Assembly: GCA_947044405.1 (NCBI GenBank)
Contig: CAMRHE010001100.1
Location: 124,001 to 188,000 of the forward strand
Direction of reading: 5' to 3'
Length of the DNA stretch: 64,000 bases
Source of the DNA: Leptodactylus fallax
Taxonomy: Eukaryota; Chordata; Amphibia; Anura; Leptodactylidae
Made by a program: the position numbers and the translations under genes. Under the pieces are notes generated by a model. The model had not been told where the DNA came from. It did no database searches and was given only the letters and a program-made list of their open reading frames with translations. The first letter of the stretch is position 1, and every line of letters begins with the position of its first letter. Shown in pieces: positions 10,204-21,273 of this stretch.

Positions 10204-12147
10204 TTAACAAATAGACAAAAAATTTATGTGCAAAATCTGGACAGAGTCCACATTCTCCCATATCTTCGCATAGGTGTGATAGAAATGATTACCCAAAGCA
10301 ATAGAGTTCTCGTAAGCTAAGGTGGTATTAATACTAGTTAGAAGAGCAGAGGCTGGAGATGAAATGGATTTCCATCGCTGCAATAACATAAGTTTAGCAA
10401 TGGTCAAAATTTTACATAAGAGCCTCCGATAGGGATAAAGAGCATGGGGGATCCTGAGTAGTAAAATATCTAAATGTGGAGTACCCGAAGGTGAGACATC
10501 AAACAACTCTGAGAGTATGTCAAACACTTCAGTCCAATACAAAGAAATAACAGAGCATGACCATAAAATATGAAATAGTGTCCCTCTGCCTCCGCGCCCC
10601 CGCCAACACTCCCCGGAAACAGAGGGGTATACCATCTGCAGGACGGATGGAGTGCGATACCACCTCAGATTAATCTTTAATGTCGTCTCAACATGCGTAC
10701 TGCATTTCAGAGAAGAATGCATCAGTTTAATGGTTTTGCTCCCCTCTGCAGTAGTAAAAGTCATTCCCAAATCCCTCTCCCAGTACAGAAAGGGAGCAGA
10801 TTTAGTAAAGGATGAAGAGTTATCCATCATATCATACAAAAACCTCAAGCCTTTCATGCCTTTAGATATCCAAGCAAAGACCGTATTGTTGTGGGGCACG
10901 ATCACAGAGGGACTTCTGGATAAATAATGCAATATCTGGAAGTGTTTATAAAAATGGCTGCTGGGTATACCAAACCTTTGTCTCAGTGCTGTAAAGGACA
11001 GCACCTGATTATCATCTGCATACAGTTGAGAGATTTGAGTAAGTCCCCTTGTTTCCCATTCCGATACATCCAAATCTTCAATCGCCCAAAGCAAAAGCGA
11101 CAAAGGGGTATTAGATGCATCAAAATGCGCCCCGGGATTCGACTTGGCATGAAGTGTCGACCATGCTGCCAGCAAGGCGACAGCGATTTAGGCGGTGTAA
11201 TATTCCAAAAAGGTAACAACAACATGTCCCTAAGGGTCTATGTAAGAATGCTCTATGTGGATCCATGGAATGGATACATCCATAGACCACCACCTGGCAC
11301 ATTGTGCAGTGAGGGTAGCTAAGTAATAATTACATACAATAGGAACCCCCAGACCTCCGGCTAACCTATGTTTGAATAAGAAGCTTTTATTAATTCTGGG
11401 CCGTCTTCCATGCCACACATATCTTTGTACAGTTTCAAAGCAAGCAACAGGGAGAGATATTGGGAGAGTACGAAACAAATAAAGGAGCTCAGGTAACAAT
11501 AGCATTTTAAATGCAGCAACTCTGCCTATCCAACAGACATCAGAGACCAGCATACGCTCAGTTTCTTCCTGCAGAAGTTTTATCATTGGCAAGTAGTTAT
11601 GACAGTAGAAAGACCCGGGGGAGGGCATCACATATATTCCCAAATATTGAATAGCATCAATTCTCCAGTCAAAATTATATATAGACCATAACGAATGAAG
11701 CAAACGTGAGCAGACATTAAGTGGGAGGGCCTGTGAGTTAGACATATTCAATTTATAATAAGACAACTGGCCAAATCGGTAAATGATTTCCTTAAGGCGA
11801 TGAAGGGACGTCTGAGGATTCGATAAAGTAAGAATGATATCGTCCGCATAAAGTGATATAAGATGAGTACGCTCTTTTATGATGATGCCACGAACATCAA
11901 GGTCAACTCTGAGTACCTGAGCCAGAGGCTCCATGGAGAGGACGAAAATTAAAGGGGATAAAGGGCATCCCTGCCCAGTGCCATTGGTAATGGAAAAGGC
12001 AGTTATAATAGCTTCTCTGATCCACCTTGATAAGGAGGCTGTGGAAGCTTTGAGACCTTTGTCTCTGCCATACACATTAACCAGGAGATTCTGGGATCTT
12101 CTCAAGGGCCGAGAGCGCAGAAGATAGATCTGGAGACATTTTACCAC
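10204..12147 (-). pseudogene. L1 ORF2 reverse transcriptase to C-terminus
   Basis: A single minus-strand frame of about 648 codons with only two in-frame stops (11232-11230 and near 11190). RT motifs in order: NGTGQGCPLSPLIF, then SLYADDIILTLSNP (the YADD active site), then YKLNMSNSQALPL, YLGIYV and WIGRVAAFKMLLLP. The C-terminal part has LRWYRTPSVLQMVYPSV and the degenerate knuckle CWRGRGGRGTLFHILWSC, where the second cysteine is lost. It begins within the RT, so endonuclease and ORF1 are missing. Few lesions for its length suggest a moderately young insertion. Confidence 0.8.
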
Positions 12148-12154
12148 GTCCAGA

Positions 12155-13368
12155 CTATGAAGCTTTTCCTCCTCCTCAGATGCTGGAGTAGGGAAAAAAA
12201 AATGGTAATGAAACCACTTGGTTAATATTGGCCTTGGAGGGCACCTTAGGGTTGAACCCAGGAAGCAATCTGAGTTGAACTTTGTCTGGAAAAAATAAAA
12301 TATATGGTTCTTTGGAAGAAAAAGCCTGCAACTCCCCCACTATTTTAGCTGAGGTGATGGCAAGCAAAAAAGTTGTCTTATAGGCCAAGAATTTAATTTC
12401 ACATCTTCCAATGGTTTAAAGGGTGAACCACAGAGACCCGTGAGAACTGTGGCCAGATCCCACTGTGGAACAGGGACTGAAACCACCAGCCTAAATCTCA
12501 TGGCACCCTTAAGGAATCTAGAGATTAAGGGATTCTGAGACAGTCGTCTGCCTAAGCAGGTGGATAGGGCTGAGATCTGTACCTTCAGGATAGCAGGGGA
12601 AAGACCTGTATCCAAGCCGTCCTGAAGAAAGTCTAGAATCACTTCAATAGAAGGGTTTGAACTATCAGCTTCCCGACTGGAGCACCACTCCTTGAAGACA
12701 TTACCTATTCTTAGGTAGTTTTTATAGGTGAATTCTGCTCTGGTGCAGTAGAGGATCTTCAGGACGGCTTCTGACAGTCCTCTAGATCAGTGGTCCTCAA
12801 CCTTTTTTGCACCATGGCCCGGCAGGGAGGGAGCAGGCAGATTAGGGGCAAGGCTTTGGTCATATGGATGCAGGATTATACAACAAATAGCACTGTAGAC
12901 CGTGGGGTGCTGGCGGGACCTCGGTGTACAATGCTGTACAGCGACAGGAGCTATGCCAGGAGCCACGACACTGTGGCCAGATCGCCGAACCGCCCCACCG
13001 CACCCCACATAATGTGCCAGGAGCCGCATCTACTGAGGCCAGCCCGCCAACCTGCAGAACGGCAAAAGACCCCCAACGGCCCGGTCCTTGTCCGGTGATT
13101 GGGGACCCCCTGCTCTAGATCTCCATAGGGACTGGCCAATCTCCAGGCTGTCAGGTTGAATCTCCTCAGATCCTGGCACTTCTGAGATCCCTGAGAAACC
13201 AGGTTCGGGAGTAGGGGAAGCCTCCAATAGACCCCTCTACTCATCAACATGAGTTGGGTAAACCAAGCTCTATTTGGCCAGAATGGTAGAATCACAGAGG
13301 CTTGATCCTGTCTGACTTTCATCAATACCCTTGGTATCATGGAAAGTGGAGGGAAGATGTACACCAGA
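12155..13368 (-). pseudogene. DIRS recombinase and upstream linker, interrupted
   Basis: Minus-strand frames give LNFLQ-type recombinase motifs: MILDFLQDGLDTGLSP, LGRRLSQNPLISRFLKGAMR, VPQWDLATVLTGLCGSPFKP and FLLAITSAKIVGELQAFSS. These match the tyrosine recombinase of the second DIRS copy (52088-52680). Upstream (13113-13368) are YIFPPLSMIPRVLMKVRQDQ and RGVYWRLPLLPNLV, matching 52709-53170. The frame is cut by a hAT MITE at 12788-13112 and contains frameshifts. Directly beyond 13368 comes the 5' terminal repeat, showing that gag, RT and RNase H were deleted. Confidence 0.75.
12788..13112. mobile_element. hAT MITE, 325 bp, exact 8-bp TSD
   Basis: Exact target duplication ctctagat at 12780-12787 and 13113-13120. 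Ends are cagtggtcctcaacc and ggggaccccctg, the well-known hAT type that begins CAGTGGTTCTCAACC. Open frames on both strands through it (such as 12790-13098) are non-coding chance frames in GC-rich DNA. Confidence 0.85.
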
Positions 13369-13412
13369 AATACCCTATATTGTGCTACTGTAGGACATAA
13401 GGGAATGATAGT
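13369..13412 (-). repeat. DIRS 5' inverted terminal repeat
   Basis: The plus strand reads aaataccctatattgtgcta, then ctgtaggacataagggaatga. This is the inverted counterpart of ttttcccttagtcctaacag followed by cagcacaatatggggtattt at 7852-7892. It marks the outer limit of the DIRS element; sequence beyond is unrelated. Confidence 0.7.
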
Positions 13413-15640
13413 ACTGACAGCAGCTATAAAAATTACATAACCAATGCACTCTTAAGCAGTGGAAGCACATTCTCTGGGGTGATGAATTACCATTTTATCA
13501 TTTGGTAGTCTGTAAAGAATCTGGGTTTAGTTAAGTTTATAAACACACATTAGAATGTATAGTTCCATAACTGATGAAGGAGAGATAATGTTTGATATGG
13601 GAGAAAACCTGTACCGTAACCTGACCTCAATTTAACTGAACATCTTTCCTAACTGAATATTGTCTAATCCAGGTTTTAGCACCCAGCTTCTATGATGTTG
13701 GGTAATGTGGTGAAATGTGTTTAGGTAAGGTAGTTATTATCATCTATATTATTTTATATACCCTATTGGAGTTTATATAGCAAGGTCCTCTGTTCTGGAA
13801 CCTCATCTGGCCAGAGTGGAAAGCGACTACAAAGAAAGTCACTCTGGAGGACTTGCCCTATACTTCTGACTTGAATGGGTATTGAGTAACTCTCTGTGGT
13901 TCCTGTAATGGCAATTCAGAGAAATTCAACACTTTTTGCCAGGTTACAACAGATAAGCTAATTTTTGAGGGACCCTTCCAGCAAGTAAGGATAGTCCAAA
14001 GCCGAGAACCTCTTTAAGCCAGGGCCTGGCTTGCTATGAGTAGAACTGTTATATAAATAACTGGCTTTGCCGTTCTACAGTCAATGTTAGTTTTCATATT
14101 TTCCAATATCGTGGTAGAATTTTTGCTTTTAATTGAATAACATATAAAACAATAGTTTGAATTGGTTTCAGTCTGGAAAATGTTGAACAACCGCAGTGGT
14201 AGCTATTACACAACCATCTGACATTTTTACTAGTCATAAACTGGAAAATACAATGAAATAATACAAGAGAAAGGAATAAAATTAATTTTTTGCTTTGCAA
14301 GTAATGTGTGTATATTTTTTTAATCTAAAAGTTATAAAGTAAAACAATTCCATAGGCCAGGGAATAATTATTAAATATATTATGATATAATATACAAGGG
14401 TAATATATTACTGTTACATTTACTGTGCACAATTTCATTGTAGAGCTTCTAAAAGGGATCAAAATGATGAACTTCAAACTATGAACTAAAGTGCTTTAGT
14501 TATAGCGCAATGAACTTTCACACACTACAATGTATTATTTGTTTCTTACCAAGACCCTTTAAAAAGAACTATGCATTTATGAACTTATGAAAGTATGTGA
14601 CCTTTATTTTCATAAATTATTGATGGCTGTGCCTGATGTTCTTATGGTGAGGTGGTAATTAATCAAGTGTGAAAATATTTTTGACACATTTTTGATGGAC
14701 TAGTACACTAATACAATGATGAAACATTTTCATTTTGACAGTTATAAGGTGGAAAAAATTTCATTCTAGCTGCTTAAGATTGTGGAACTTCAAAATATTT
14801 CCTTTTATAAATCTCCACTATAGATTACTATTATTATGGTTTCCTTATTGTTTTCTTATTCATTTTTTATAGACCACCTATTATATTATGAAGTTATATG
14901 GTATTTCAGAACTATATTTAGAATTTTGAGCTGTCATGATACCTTTGTTTCAAATTCCTCCAAGAGATAACAGGAAGCAGCAAATGTTCACATGTTGAAA
15001 AGTTCCTAATTTGTGTCAAGGCATAGTAAACAATACTGTGGAAGTCTGTGATTTATGACATTGGAGGAAATCCGAGTAAATAGACACAAGGGAGGAATAG
15101 ATTCCTGTTTCCCTCTGTTAGCAGATATACACTTTGAGCCACCTACCACATACATCAGTCATGTAAAATATAGGATATCCCTGGGAAGAAAAAGAAATAG
15201 TAGGAAAAGAGACAAAGATGTCTAGCCTTTTTATATCTACTCCTCATACATGCCAAAGGGTTATCTCACTTGAAATCTAGTGTTTGAACATTTCCAGAAT
15301 GACATCAGAGTGAAGAATTATTCATACCAAATTGCACGTCTTGAACAGCAAAAATCGTTAAATGCAGAATAAGTAATGCTGTCAGTCATTGTTTGTGGGA
15401 ATTAGTATCATTTTGATTGTAAAATATAAATACATTCAATAATATTAGGTTAGGGATTCTTAATTGCATTTCTATTTACCAATGATCCCTACAGATTGGG
15501 CACCATATGGAGATCATTAATCAATAAAAAGCATTTCCAGTGTATTGGATGAAAAAAAAATTGTGGGTAATATTTTTCAGACAACTATGTTAAGGATTTG
15601 GCTACTCTTATGCATAGTCATATGACCACTTGCTTCTTGT
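13413..15640. other. AT-rich DNA, no gene recognised
   Basis: More than 2 kb with no frame longer than about 70 codons, no protein motif and no repeat I can name. It may be relatively undisturbed host intergenic or intronic sequence. Confidence 0.55.
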
Positions 15641-16560
15641 TTAATATATAGTCTAATACATAGACTCAAGGTGTCTTGTGGAATTGATGGCACAGTTCTT
15701 CAGTGCTTTAGTTCCTTCCTGGCTGACAGACCACAAAGGGTATCTCATGGCTCTTCATTGTCATCACCAGACCCCAATCCTGTTTGCATGCTTCCATTAG
15801 GCAAATTAATCCAGAATCATGGCCTGGCCAATCACTGCTATGCAGATGATACCCAATTATATATATCTGAAGTTCTATATAAACTGAAGTTGGAGGTCAG
15901 CGCTTAATGGCAAAATGCCATCTTGTACATCCACCACCTTTATCTCTAGGAAACACAACCCTTCAAAGCTCAGACATTGTGCAAAACTTGGGTGTAGTTA
16001 TTGATGGGTTATTGTCTCTCAGGATCCAGATGTCCTGCATTATCAAATCTTCGTATTACTGTCACCTCAGGAACATTGCAAAAATCAAACACCTTATTCC
16101 AACAGAAGATCTCTCCACGCTGGTCCATGCCTTCATAACCTCACATCTGGACTACTGTAATGTCCTATACGTAGGTCTTCCAGGTAAAGAAATACATCGC
16201 GTTCAGCTAGTCCAAAATGCTGGAGAGAGGTTAATAACCAAACAACCCCATAACCCTATCTTACTCTCACTGCCATGGCTGCCTAAAAAATGGAGAATAA
16301 CTTTTAAAGTTTGCTTGATGACCTTGAAATCCATTAGCAATTTAGACCCTGATTACTTAAAAGAACTTCTGAAACCTCATAATCCTTGTCGATCTCTCAG
16401 ATCAGCAGGCATAAATAAGCTCTACATTCCAAGGTTCCACTTTAAAACTATTTGGAGCCAGAACCTTCTGCCATGCATCCCACACTCTTTGGAACACATT
16501 AGCTGGACCGATCGGAAAGATCTCATCCTTGGAAAAATTTAAATCAAGACTCAAAACACA
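15641..16560 (+). pseudogene. L2-type LINE reverse transcriptase fragment
   Basis: The first frame (about 15671-15907) has FSSFLADRPQRV and the catalytic region NHCYADDTQLYIS (YADD). The second (15907-16542) continues with LGVVIDGLLSLRIQMS, IKSSYYCHLRNIAKIKHLI, ITSHLDYCNVLYVGLPGKEI, QLVQNAGERLITK and the hallmark LPWLPKKWRITFKVCLMTLK. This order is typical of the L2 clade RT thumb and C-terminal region. The two frames are offset and residues between DDTQ and LGVV are missing. It ends near KSRLKTHLLW, where a SINE head begins immediately. Confidence 0.8.
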
Positions 16561-16707
16561 TCTATTGTGGGTAGCACGGTGGCCTTGTAGCACTGGAGTC
16601 CTGGGTTCGAATCCTGCCAAGGACACATCTGCAAGGAGTTTGTATGTTCTCCCCATGTTTGCATGGGTTTCCTCCCACACTCCAAAGACATACAGATAGG
16701 GAATGTA

Positions 16708-18338
16708 CAGTACAGACCAAAAGTTTGGACACACCTTCTCATTCCAAGAGTTTTCTGTATTTTCATGACTATAAAAATTGTAGATTCACAATGAAGGCAT
16801 CAAAACTATGAATTAACACATGTGGAATTATATACTTAACAAAAAAGTGTGAAACAACTGAAAATATGTCTTATATTCTAGGTTCTTCAAAGTAGCCACC
16901 TTTTGCTTTGATTACTGCTTTGCACACTTTTGTCATTCTCTTGATGAGCTTCAAGAGGTAGTCACCAGAAATGGTCTTCCAACAGTCTTGAAGGAGTTCC
17001 CAGAGATGCTTAGCACTTGTTGGCCCTTTTGCCTTCACTCTGCGGTATAGCTCACCCCAAACCATCTCGATTGGGTTCAGGTCTGGTGACTGTGGAGGCC
17101 AGATCATCTGGCGTAGCACCCTATCACTCTCCTTCTTGGTCAAATAGCCCTTACACAGTCTGGAGGTGTGTTTGGGGTCATTGTCCTGTTGAAAAAACAA
17201 TGATGGTCCAACTAAACGCAAACCGGATGGAAAAGCAAGCCGTTGCAAGATGCTGTGGTAACCATGCTGGTTCAATATTCTTTCAATTTAGAATAAATCC
17301 CCAACAGTGTCACCAGCAAAGCACCCCCACACCATCACACCTCCTCCTCCATGCTTCACGGTGGGAACCAGGCATGTAGAGTCAATTCGTTCACCTTTTC
17401 TGCGTCGCACAAAGACACGGTGGTTGGAACCAAAGTTCTCAAATTTGGACTCATCAGACCAAAGCACAGATTTCCACAGGTCTAATGTCCATTCCTTGTG
17501 TTCTTTAGCCCAAACAAGTCTCTTCTGCTTGTTGCCTGTCCTTAGCAGTGGTTTCCTAGCAGCTATTTTACCATGAAGGCCTGCTGCACAGTGTCTCCTC
17601 TTAACAGTTGTTGTAGAGATGTGTCTGCTGCTAGAACTCTGTGTGGCATTGACCTGGTCTCTAATCTGAGCTGCTGTTAACCTGCGATTTCTGAGGCTGG
17701 TGACTCGGATGAACTTATCCTCCGCAGCAGAGGTGACTCTTGGTCTTCCTTTCCTGGGGCAGTCCTCATGTGAGCCAGTTTCTTTGTAGCGCTTGATGGT
17801 TTTGGCCACTGCACTTGGGGACACTTTCAAAGTTTTCCCAATTTTTCGGACTGACTGACCTTCATTTCTTAACGTAATATTGGCCACTTGTTTTTCTTTA
17901 CTTAGCTGCTTTTTTTCTTGCCATAATACAAATTCTAACACTCCATTCAGTAGGACTATCAGCTGTGTATCCACCTGACTTCTGAACAACACAACTGATG
18001 GTCCCAAACCCATTTATAAGGCAAGAAATCCCACTTATTAAACCTGACAGGGCACACCTGTGAAATGAAAACCATTTCAGGTGACTACCTCTTGAAGCTC
18101 ATCAAGAGAATGCCAAGAGTGTGCAAAGCAGTAATCAAAGCAAAAGGTGGCTACTTTGAAGAACCTGGAATATAAGACATATTTTCAGTTGTTTCACACT
18201 TTTTTGTTAAGTATATAATTCCACATGTGTTAATTCATAGTTTTGATGCCTTCAGTGTGAATCTACAATTTTTATAGTCATGAAAATACAGAAAACTCTT
18301 GGAATGAGAAGGTGTGTCCAAACTTTTGGTCTGTACTG
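16708..18338 (-). mobile_element. Tc1/mariner element, family A, 1631 bp
   Basis: Flanked by TA (16706-16707 and 18339-18340). Long terminal inverted repeats of roughly 200 bp begin cagtacagaccaaaagtttg and extend past tggctactttgaagaacct on the inner side. The transposase lies on the minus strand. It inserted into a SINE. A right-end fragment of the same family is at 43568-43838. Confidence 0.9.
16871..18013 (-). pseudogene. Tc1 transposase (family A), one nonsense codon
   Basis: Cut-and-paste transposase read as one minus-strand frame of about 380 codons, broken only by TAA at 17290-17288. N-terminal paired-like DNA-binding region: SVRKIGKTLKVSPSAVAKTI, then the AT-hook-like KGRPRVTS and TTTVKRR. 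Catalytic DDE region: LWSDESKF (first D), [12 protein letters not shown] (second D) and PDLNPIEMVW (E); the last two are 34 residues apart, as in Tc1. GGGGVMVWGCF lies just before the stop. The frame ends inside the inverted repeat (KGGYFEEPRI). The stop removes the second and third catalytic residues, so the copy is dead as it stands. Confidence 0.9.
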
Positions 18339-18425
18339 TAGATTGTAAGCCAGTGGGACAGTGACTGACAATGTCTTGAAAGCACTGCGGAATATGATGG
18401 CGCTATACAAATAAGCAAAATAATA

Positions 18426-18736
18426 TACAAGTAAGCTAAATAATTATGTATTTAGTCTGTCACTTAAGGGAAATAATACCCTCACTTTACCTAGAATACT
18501 GCAAAATAGCATTTAGTTAACCACTGGACTGCTCTTTGAGTCTGTTGCGAGAAAAACACATTACAAATGTTGTTATTTAAAAGTAGAAGAGGGTTAAAAA
18601 GAAGGGAATACAACACAAATGCAGGATCAGACTACGATGCCTGTTTGTATTTAGTTATTATGATGACATATAGGCCTGTATAGGAGCTGTAGACGAAATG
18701 GTAGAGTATTTTTCAGCTATTTGCATTTTTTAATTA
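18426..18736. other. No gene recognised
   Basis: Spacer between the SINE and the next Tc1 element, with no motif. Confidence 0.5.
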
Positions 18737-18738
18737 TA

Positions 18739-20387
18739 CAGTCATATGAAAAAGTTTGGGCACCCCTATTAATCTTAATCATTTTTAGTTCTAAATATTT
18801 GGGTGTTTGCAACAGCCATTTCAATTTGATATATCTAATAACTGATGGACACAGTAATATTTCAGGATTGAAATGAGGTTTATTGTACTAACAGAAAATG
18901 TGCAATATGCATTAAACCAAAATTTGACCGGTGCAAAAGTATGGGCACCTCAACAGAAAAGTGACATTAATATTTAGTAGATCCTTCTTTTGCAAAAATA
19001 ACAGCCTCTAGTCGCTTCCTGTAGCTTTTAATCAGTTCCTGGATCCTGGATGAAGGTATTTTTGACCATTCCTCTTTACAAAACAATTCCAGTTCAGTTA
19101 AGTTTGATGGTCGCCGAGCATGGACAGCCCGCTTCAAATTATCCCACAGATGTTCAATGATATTCAGGTCTGGGGACTGGGATGGCCATTCCAGAACATT
19201 GTAATTGTTCCTCTGCATGAATGCCTGAGTAGATTTGGAGCTGTGTTTTGGATCATTGTCTTGCTGAAATATCCATCCCCGGCGTAACTTCAAATTCGTC
19301 ACTGATTCTTGTACATTATTCTCAAGAATCTGCTGATACTGAGTTGAATCCATGCGACCCTCAACTTTAACAAGATTCCCGGTGCCGGCATTGGCCACAC
19401 AGCCCCAAAGCATGATGGAACCTCCACCAAATTTTACAGTGGGTAGCAAGTGTTTTTCTTGGAATGCTGTGTTTTTTTAACGCCATGCATAACGCCTTTT
19501 TGTATGACCAAACAACTCAATCTTTGTTTCATCAGTCCACAGGACCTTCTTCCGAAATGAAGCTGGCTTGTCCAAATGTGCTTTTGCATACCTCAGGCGA
19601 CTCTGTTTGTGGCGTGCTTTCAGAAACGGCTTCTTTCGCATCACTCTCCCATACAGCTTCTCCTTGTGCAAAGTGTGCTGTATTGTTGACCGATGCACAG
19701 TGACACCATCTGCAGCAAGATGATGCTGCAGCTCTTTGGAGGTGGTCTGTGGATTGTCCTTGACTGTTCTCACCATTCTTCTTCTCTGCCTTTCTGATAT
19801 TTTTCTTGGCCTGCCACTTCTGGGCTTAACAAGAACTGTCCCTGTGGTCTTCCATTTCCTTACTATGTTCCTCACAGTGGAAACTGACAGGTTAAATCTC
19901 TGAGACAACTTTTTGTATCCTTCCCCTGAACAACGATGTTGAACAATCTTTGTTTTCAGATCATTTGAGAGTTGTTTTGAGGAGCCCATGATGCCACTCT
20001 TCAGAGGAGATTCAAATAGGAGAACAACTTGCAATTGGCCACCTTAAATACCTTTTCTCATGATTGGATACACCTGGCTATGAAGTTCAAAGCTCAGTGA
20101 AGTTACAAAACCAATTTTGTGCTTCAGTAAGTCAGTAAAAAGTAGTTAGGAGTATTCAAATCAATAAAATGATAAGGGTACCCAAATTTTTGCAGCGGTC
20201 AAATTTTGGTTTAATGCATATTGCACATTTTCTGTTAGTACAATAAACCTCATTTCAATCCTGAAATATTACTGTGTCCATCAGTTATTAGATATATCAA
20301 ATTGAAATGGCTGTTGCAAACACCCAAATATTTAGAACTAAAAATGATTTAGATTAATAGGGGTGCCCAAACATTTTCATATGACTG
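18739..20387 (-). mobile_element. Tc1/mariner element, family B, copy 1 (1649 bp)
   Basis: Flanked by TA (18737-18738 and 20388-20389). Terminal inverted repeats of about 205 bp start cagtcatatgaaaaagtttg and run inward to about ccaaaatttgaccggtgcaa. A second copy at 43869-45512 differs at about 23 positions plus a 5-bp indel by hand count, so both moved recently. Confidence 0.92.
18967..19989 (-). pseudogene. Tc1 transposase (family B copy 1), one nonsense codon
   Basis: The minus-strand frame starts at ATG 19989-19987 (MGSSKQLSNDLKTKIV), preferred over the upstream in-frame start at 20034 because it begins the conserved helix-turn-helix region. Length is 340 codons, normal for Tc1. Motifs: KKLSQRFNLSVSTVRNIVRK (first HTH), RSGRPRKISE (GRPR hook), VLWTDETKIELFG (first D), [11 protein letters not shown] (second D) and PDLNIIEHLW (E). 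A single TAA at 19479-19477, after RRYAWR, interrupts it; copy 2 has CAA (Gln) there. No other lesion is visible. The last codons lie at the inner edge of the inverted repeat. Confidence 0.92.
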
Positions 20388-20389
20388 TA

Positions 20390-21053
20390 TATGCATTGGA
20401 ACATTTGTAAAATGTAAATATGTTTACAAAGTTGTCTCAGCATAGAAATTGATGATATATCACTAGGATATGCTACAGATGTCCAACTGGTGGGAATCCA
20501 ACATCTGTATCCCCCCAATTGCTAGACTGAAATGGAAATAGTCTTAGGAAAGTGTTACGGCACTTTATTTCCTTCCAGCTCTGCTAAACTTTTTCAGGGA
20601 AATTGTTGTTGGCTATAATGGGCCATGGACCATGTGGCCTCTGAAGAAAACTGGACAGAGATGATAGAAGATAATGATTATTGGACTTTTGGTGGTATAT
20701 TCTATGCTGAAACAACTCTGTTTATCCTGTCACGTCTCATCCATTTTTCATTTTATTACTCCCCACCTTCCAAAACCTATAAGTTTTTTATTTTTCCATT
20801 CACAGAACAGTGAGGTCATATTTTTTTGCTGAGGAAAATTTTACTTCCTAGAGGTACCATATAATATTCCTTATAATGTACTGGGAAACTGGAAAAAAAT
20901 CAGTAAAAAACTGTACTTGTACCATTTTCTTATGGGTTTTGTTTTTAGAGTTGACTGTGTAGCCAAAATGACATGTTAGTTGTATTCTGTAGGTTGGTAG
21001 AATTGCAGCGATACAAAATTTAGATAGTTTTAGTTATGGTAGTTAACACCTTA
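20390..21053. other. No gene recognised
   Basis: AT-rich spacer; the short frame at 20625-20813 has no motif. Confidence 0.5.
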
Positions 21054-21273
21054 TGGCTGAGGCCCCACATTGCGGAAACACAGCTTTTTTTGTTGCAGAT
21101 TTTGCTGCGGTTTTTTTGAGCCAAAGCCAAGAATGGCTACAAAGGCATGGGAAATATATAGGAAGCTTCTTATACTTCTCACTTCTGCTCAATACATTCC
21201 TGACTTTGGCTCAAAACAAAGCAGCAAAAACTACAACAAAAAAAGCTGCGCTTCCGCAACATGGGGCCTTTCC
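21054..21273. mobile_element. Palindromic MITE (gcagattttgct family)
   Basis: Left end ggctgaggccccacattgcg with gttgcagattttgctgcgg; right end gcgcttccgcaacatggggcc. The arms pair over most of their length around a centre near 21165. Same family as 5503-5700 and 55834-56054. Abuts the next MITE. Confidence 0.75.

Larger units (their letters stand above)
8362..12150 (-). mobile_element. L1/Tx1-type LINE, 5'-truncated, inserted in DIRS
   Basis: Minus-strand LINE: ORF2 remnant at 12147-10204, then 3' UTR at 10203-10001 continuing at 8520-8362. It ends, read on the minus strand, in aataaaaattatttgaa. The UTR is interrupted by a second L1 in the opposite orientation (8521-9985). Compared with the other DIRS copy, about 110 bp of recombinase sequence (the counterpart of 51976-52085) is missing at the insertion point, so insertion or later decay removed DIRS sequence. 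No clear target duplication was found for this insertion. Confidence 0.7.
7830..13412 (-). mobile_element. DIRS retrotransposon, internally deleted, with nested insertions
   Basis: Minus-strand DIRS-type element. Its 3' end (7830-8120) has the terminal repeat and an internal complementary region; its 5' end at 13369-13412 has the inverted copy of the terminal repeat. Between them only a tail of the RNase H-to-recombinase region and the tyrosine recombinase remain; gag, RT and most of RNase H are missing compared with the copy at 49281-55608. Nested inside are an L1 on the minus strand (8362-12150), which itself holds a plus-strand L1 (8521-9985), and a hAT MITE (12788-13112). Without these the element is about 1.5 kb. 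DIRS elements integrate by tyrosine recombinase, normally without target duplication, and none is seen. Confidence 0.75.
16561..18425 (+). mobile_element. tRNA-derived SINE with L2-like tail, split by Tc1
   Basis: The head at 16561-16705 is tRNA-like: gtagcacggtggcc (degenerate A box), then ggttcgaatcc (B box), followed by the conserved body gcaaggagtttgtatgttct. The Tc1 element at 16708-18338 duplicated TA inside the body. The SINE resumes at 18341 with gattgtaagccagtggg and ends with actgcggaatatgatggcgc near 18384-18403 plus an A-rich tail. That tail closely matches L2 3' ends at 28411-28440 and 34350-34380, so the SINE probably used L2 machinery. Confidence 0.75.

Noticed and set aside
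16561..16620. Possible tRNA gene from the B-box-like ggttcgaatcc
   Set aside because: No cloverleaf can be formed; sequence continues into a SINE body with an L2-like tail.
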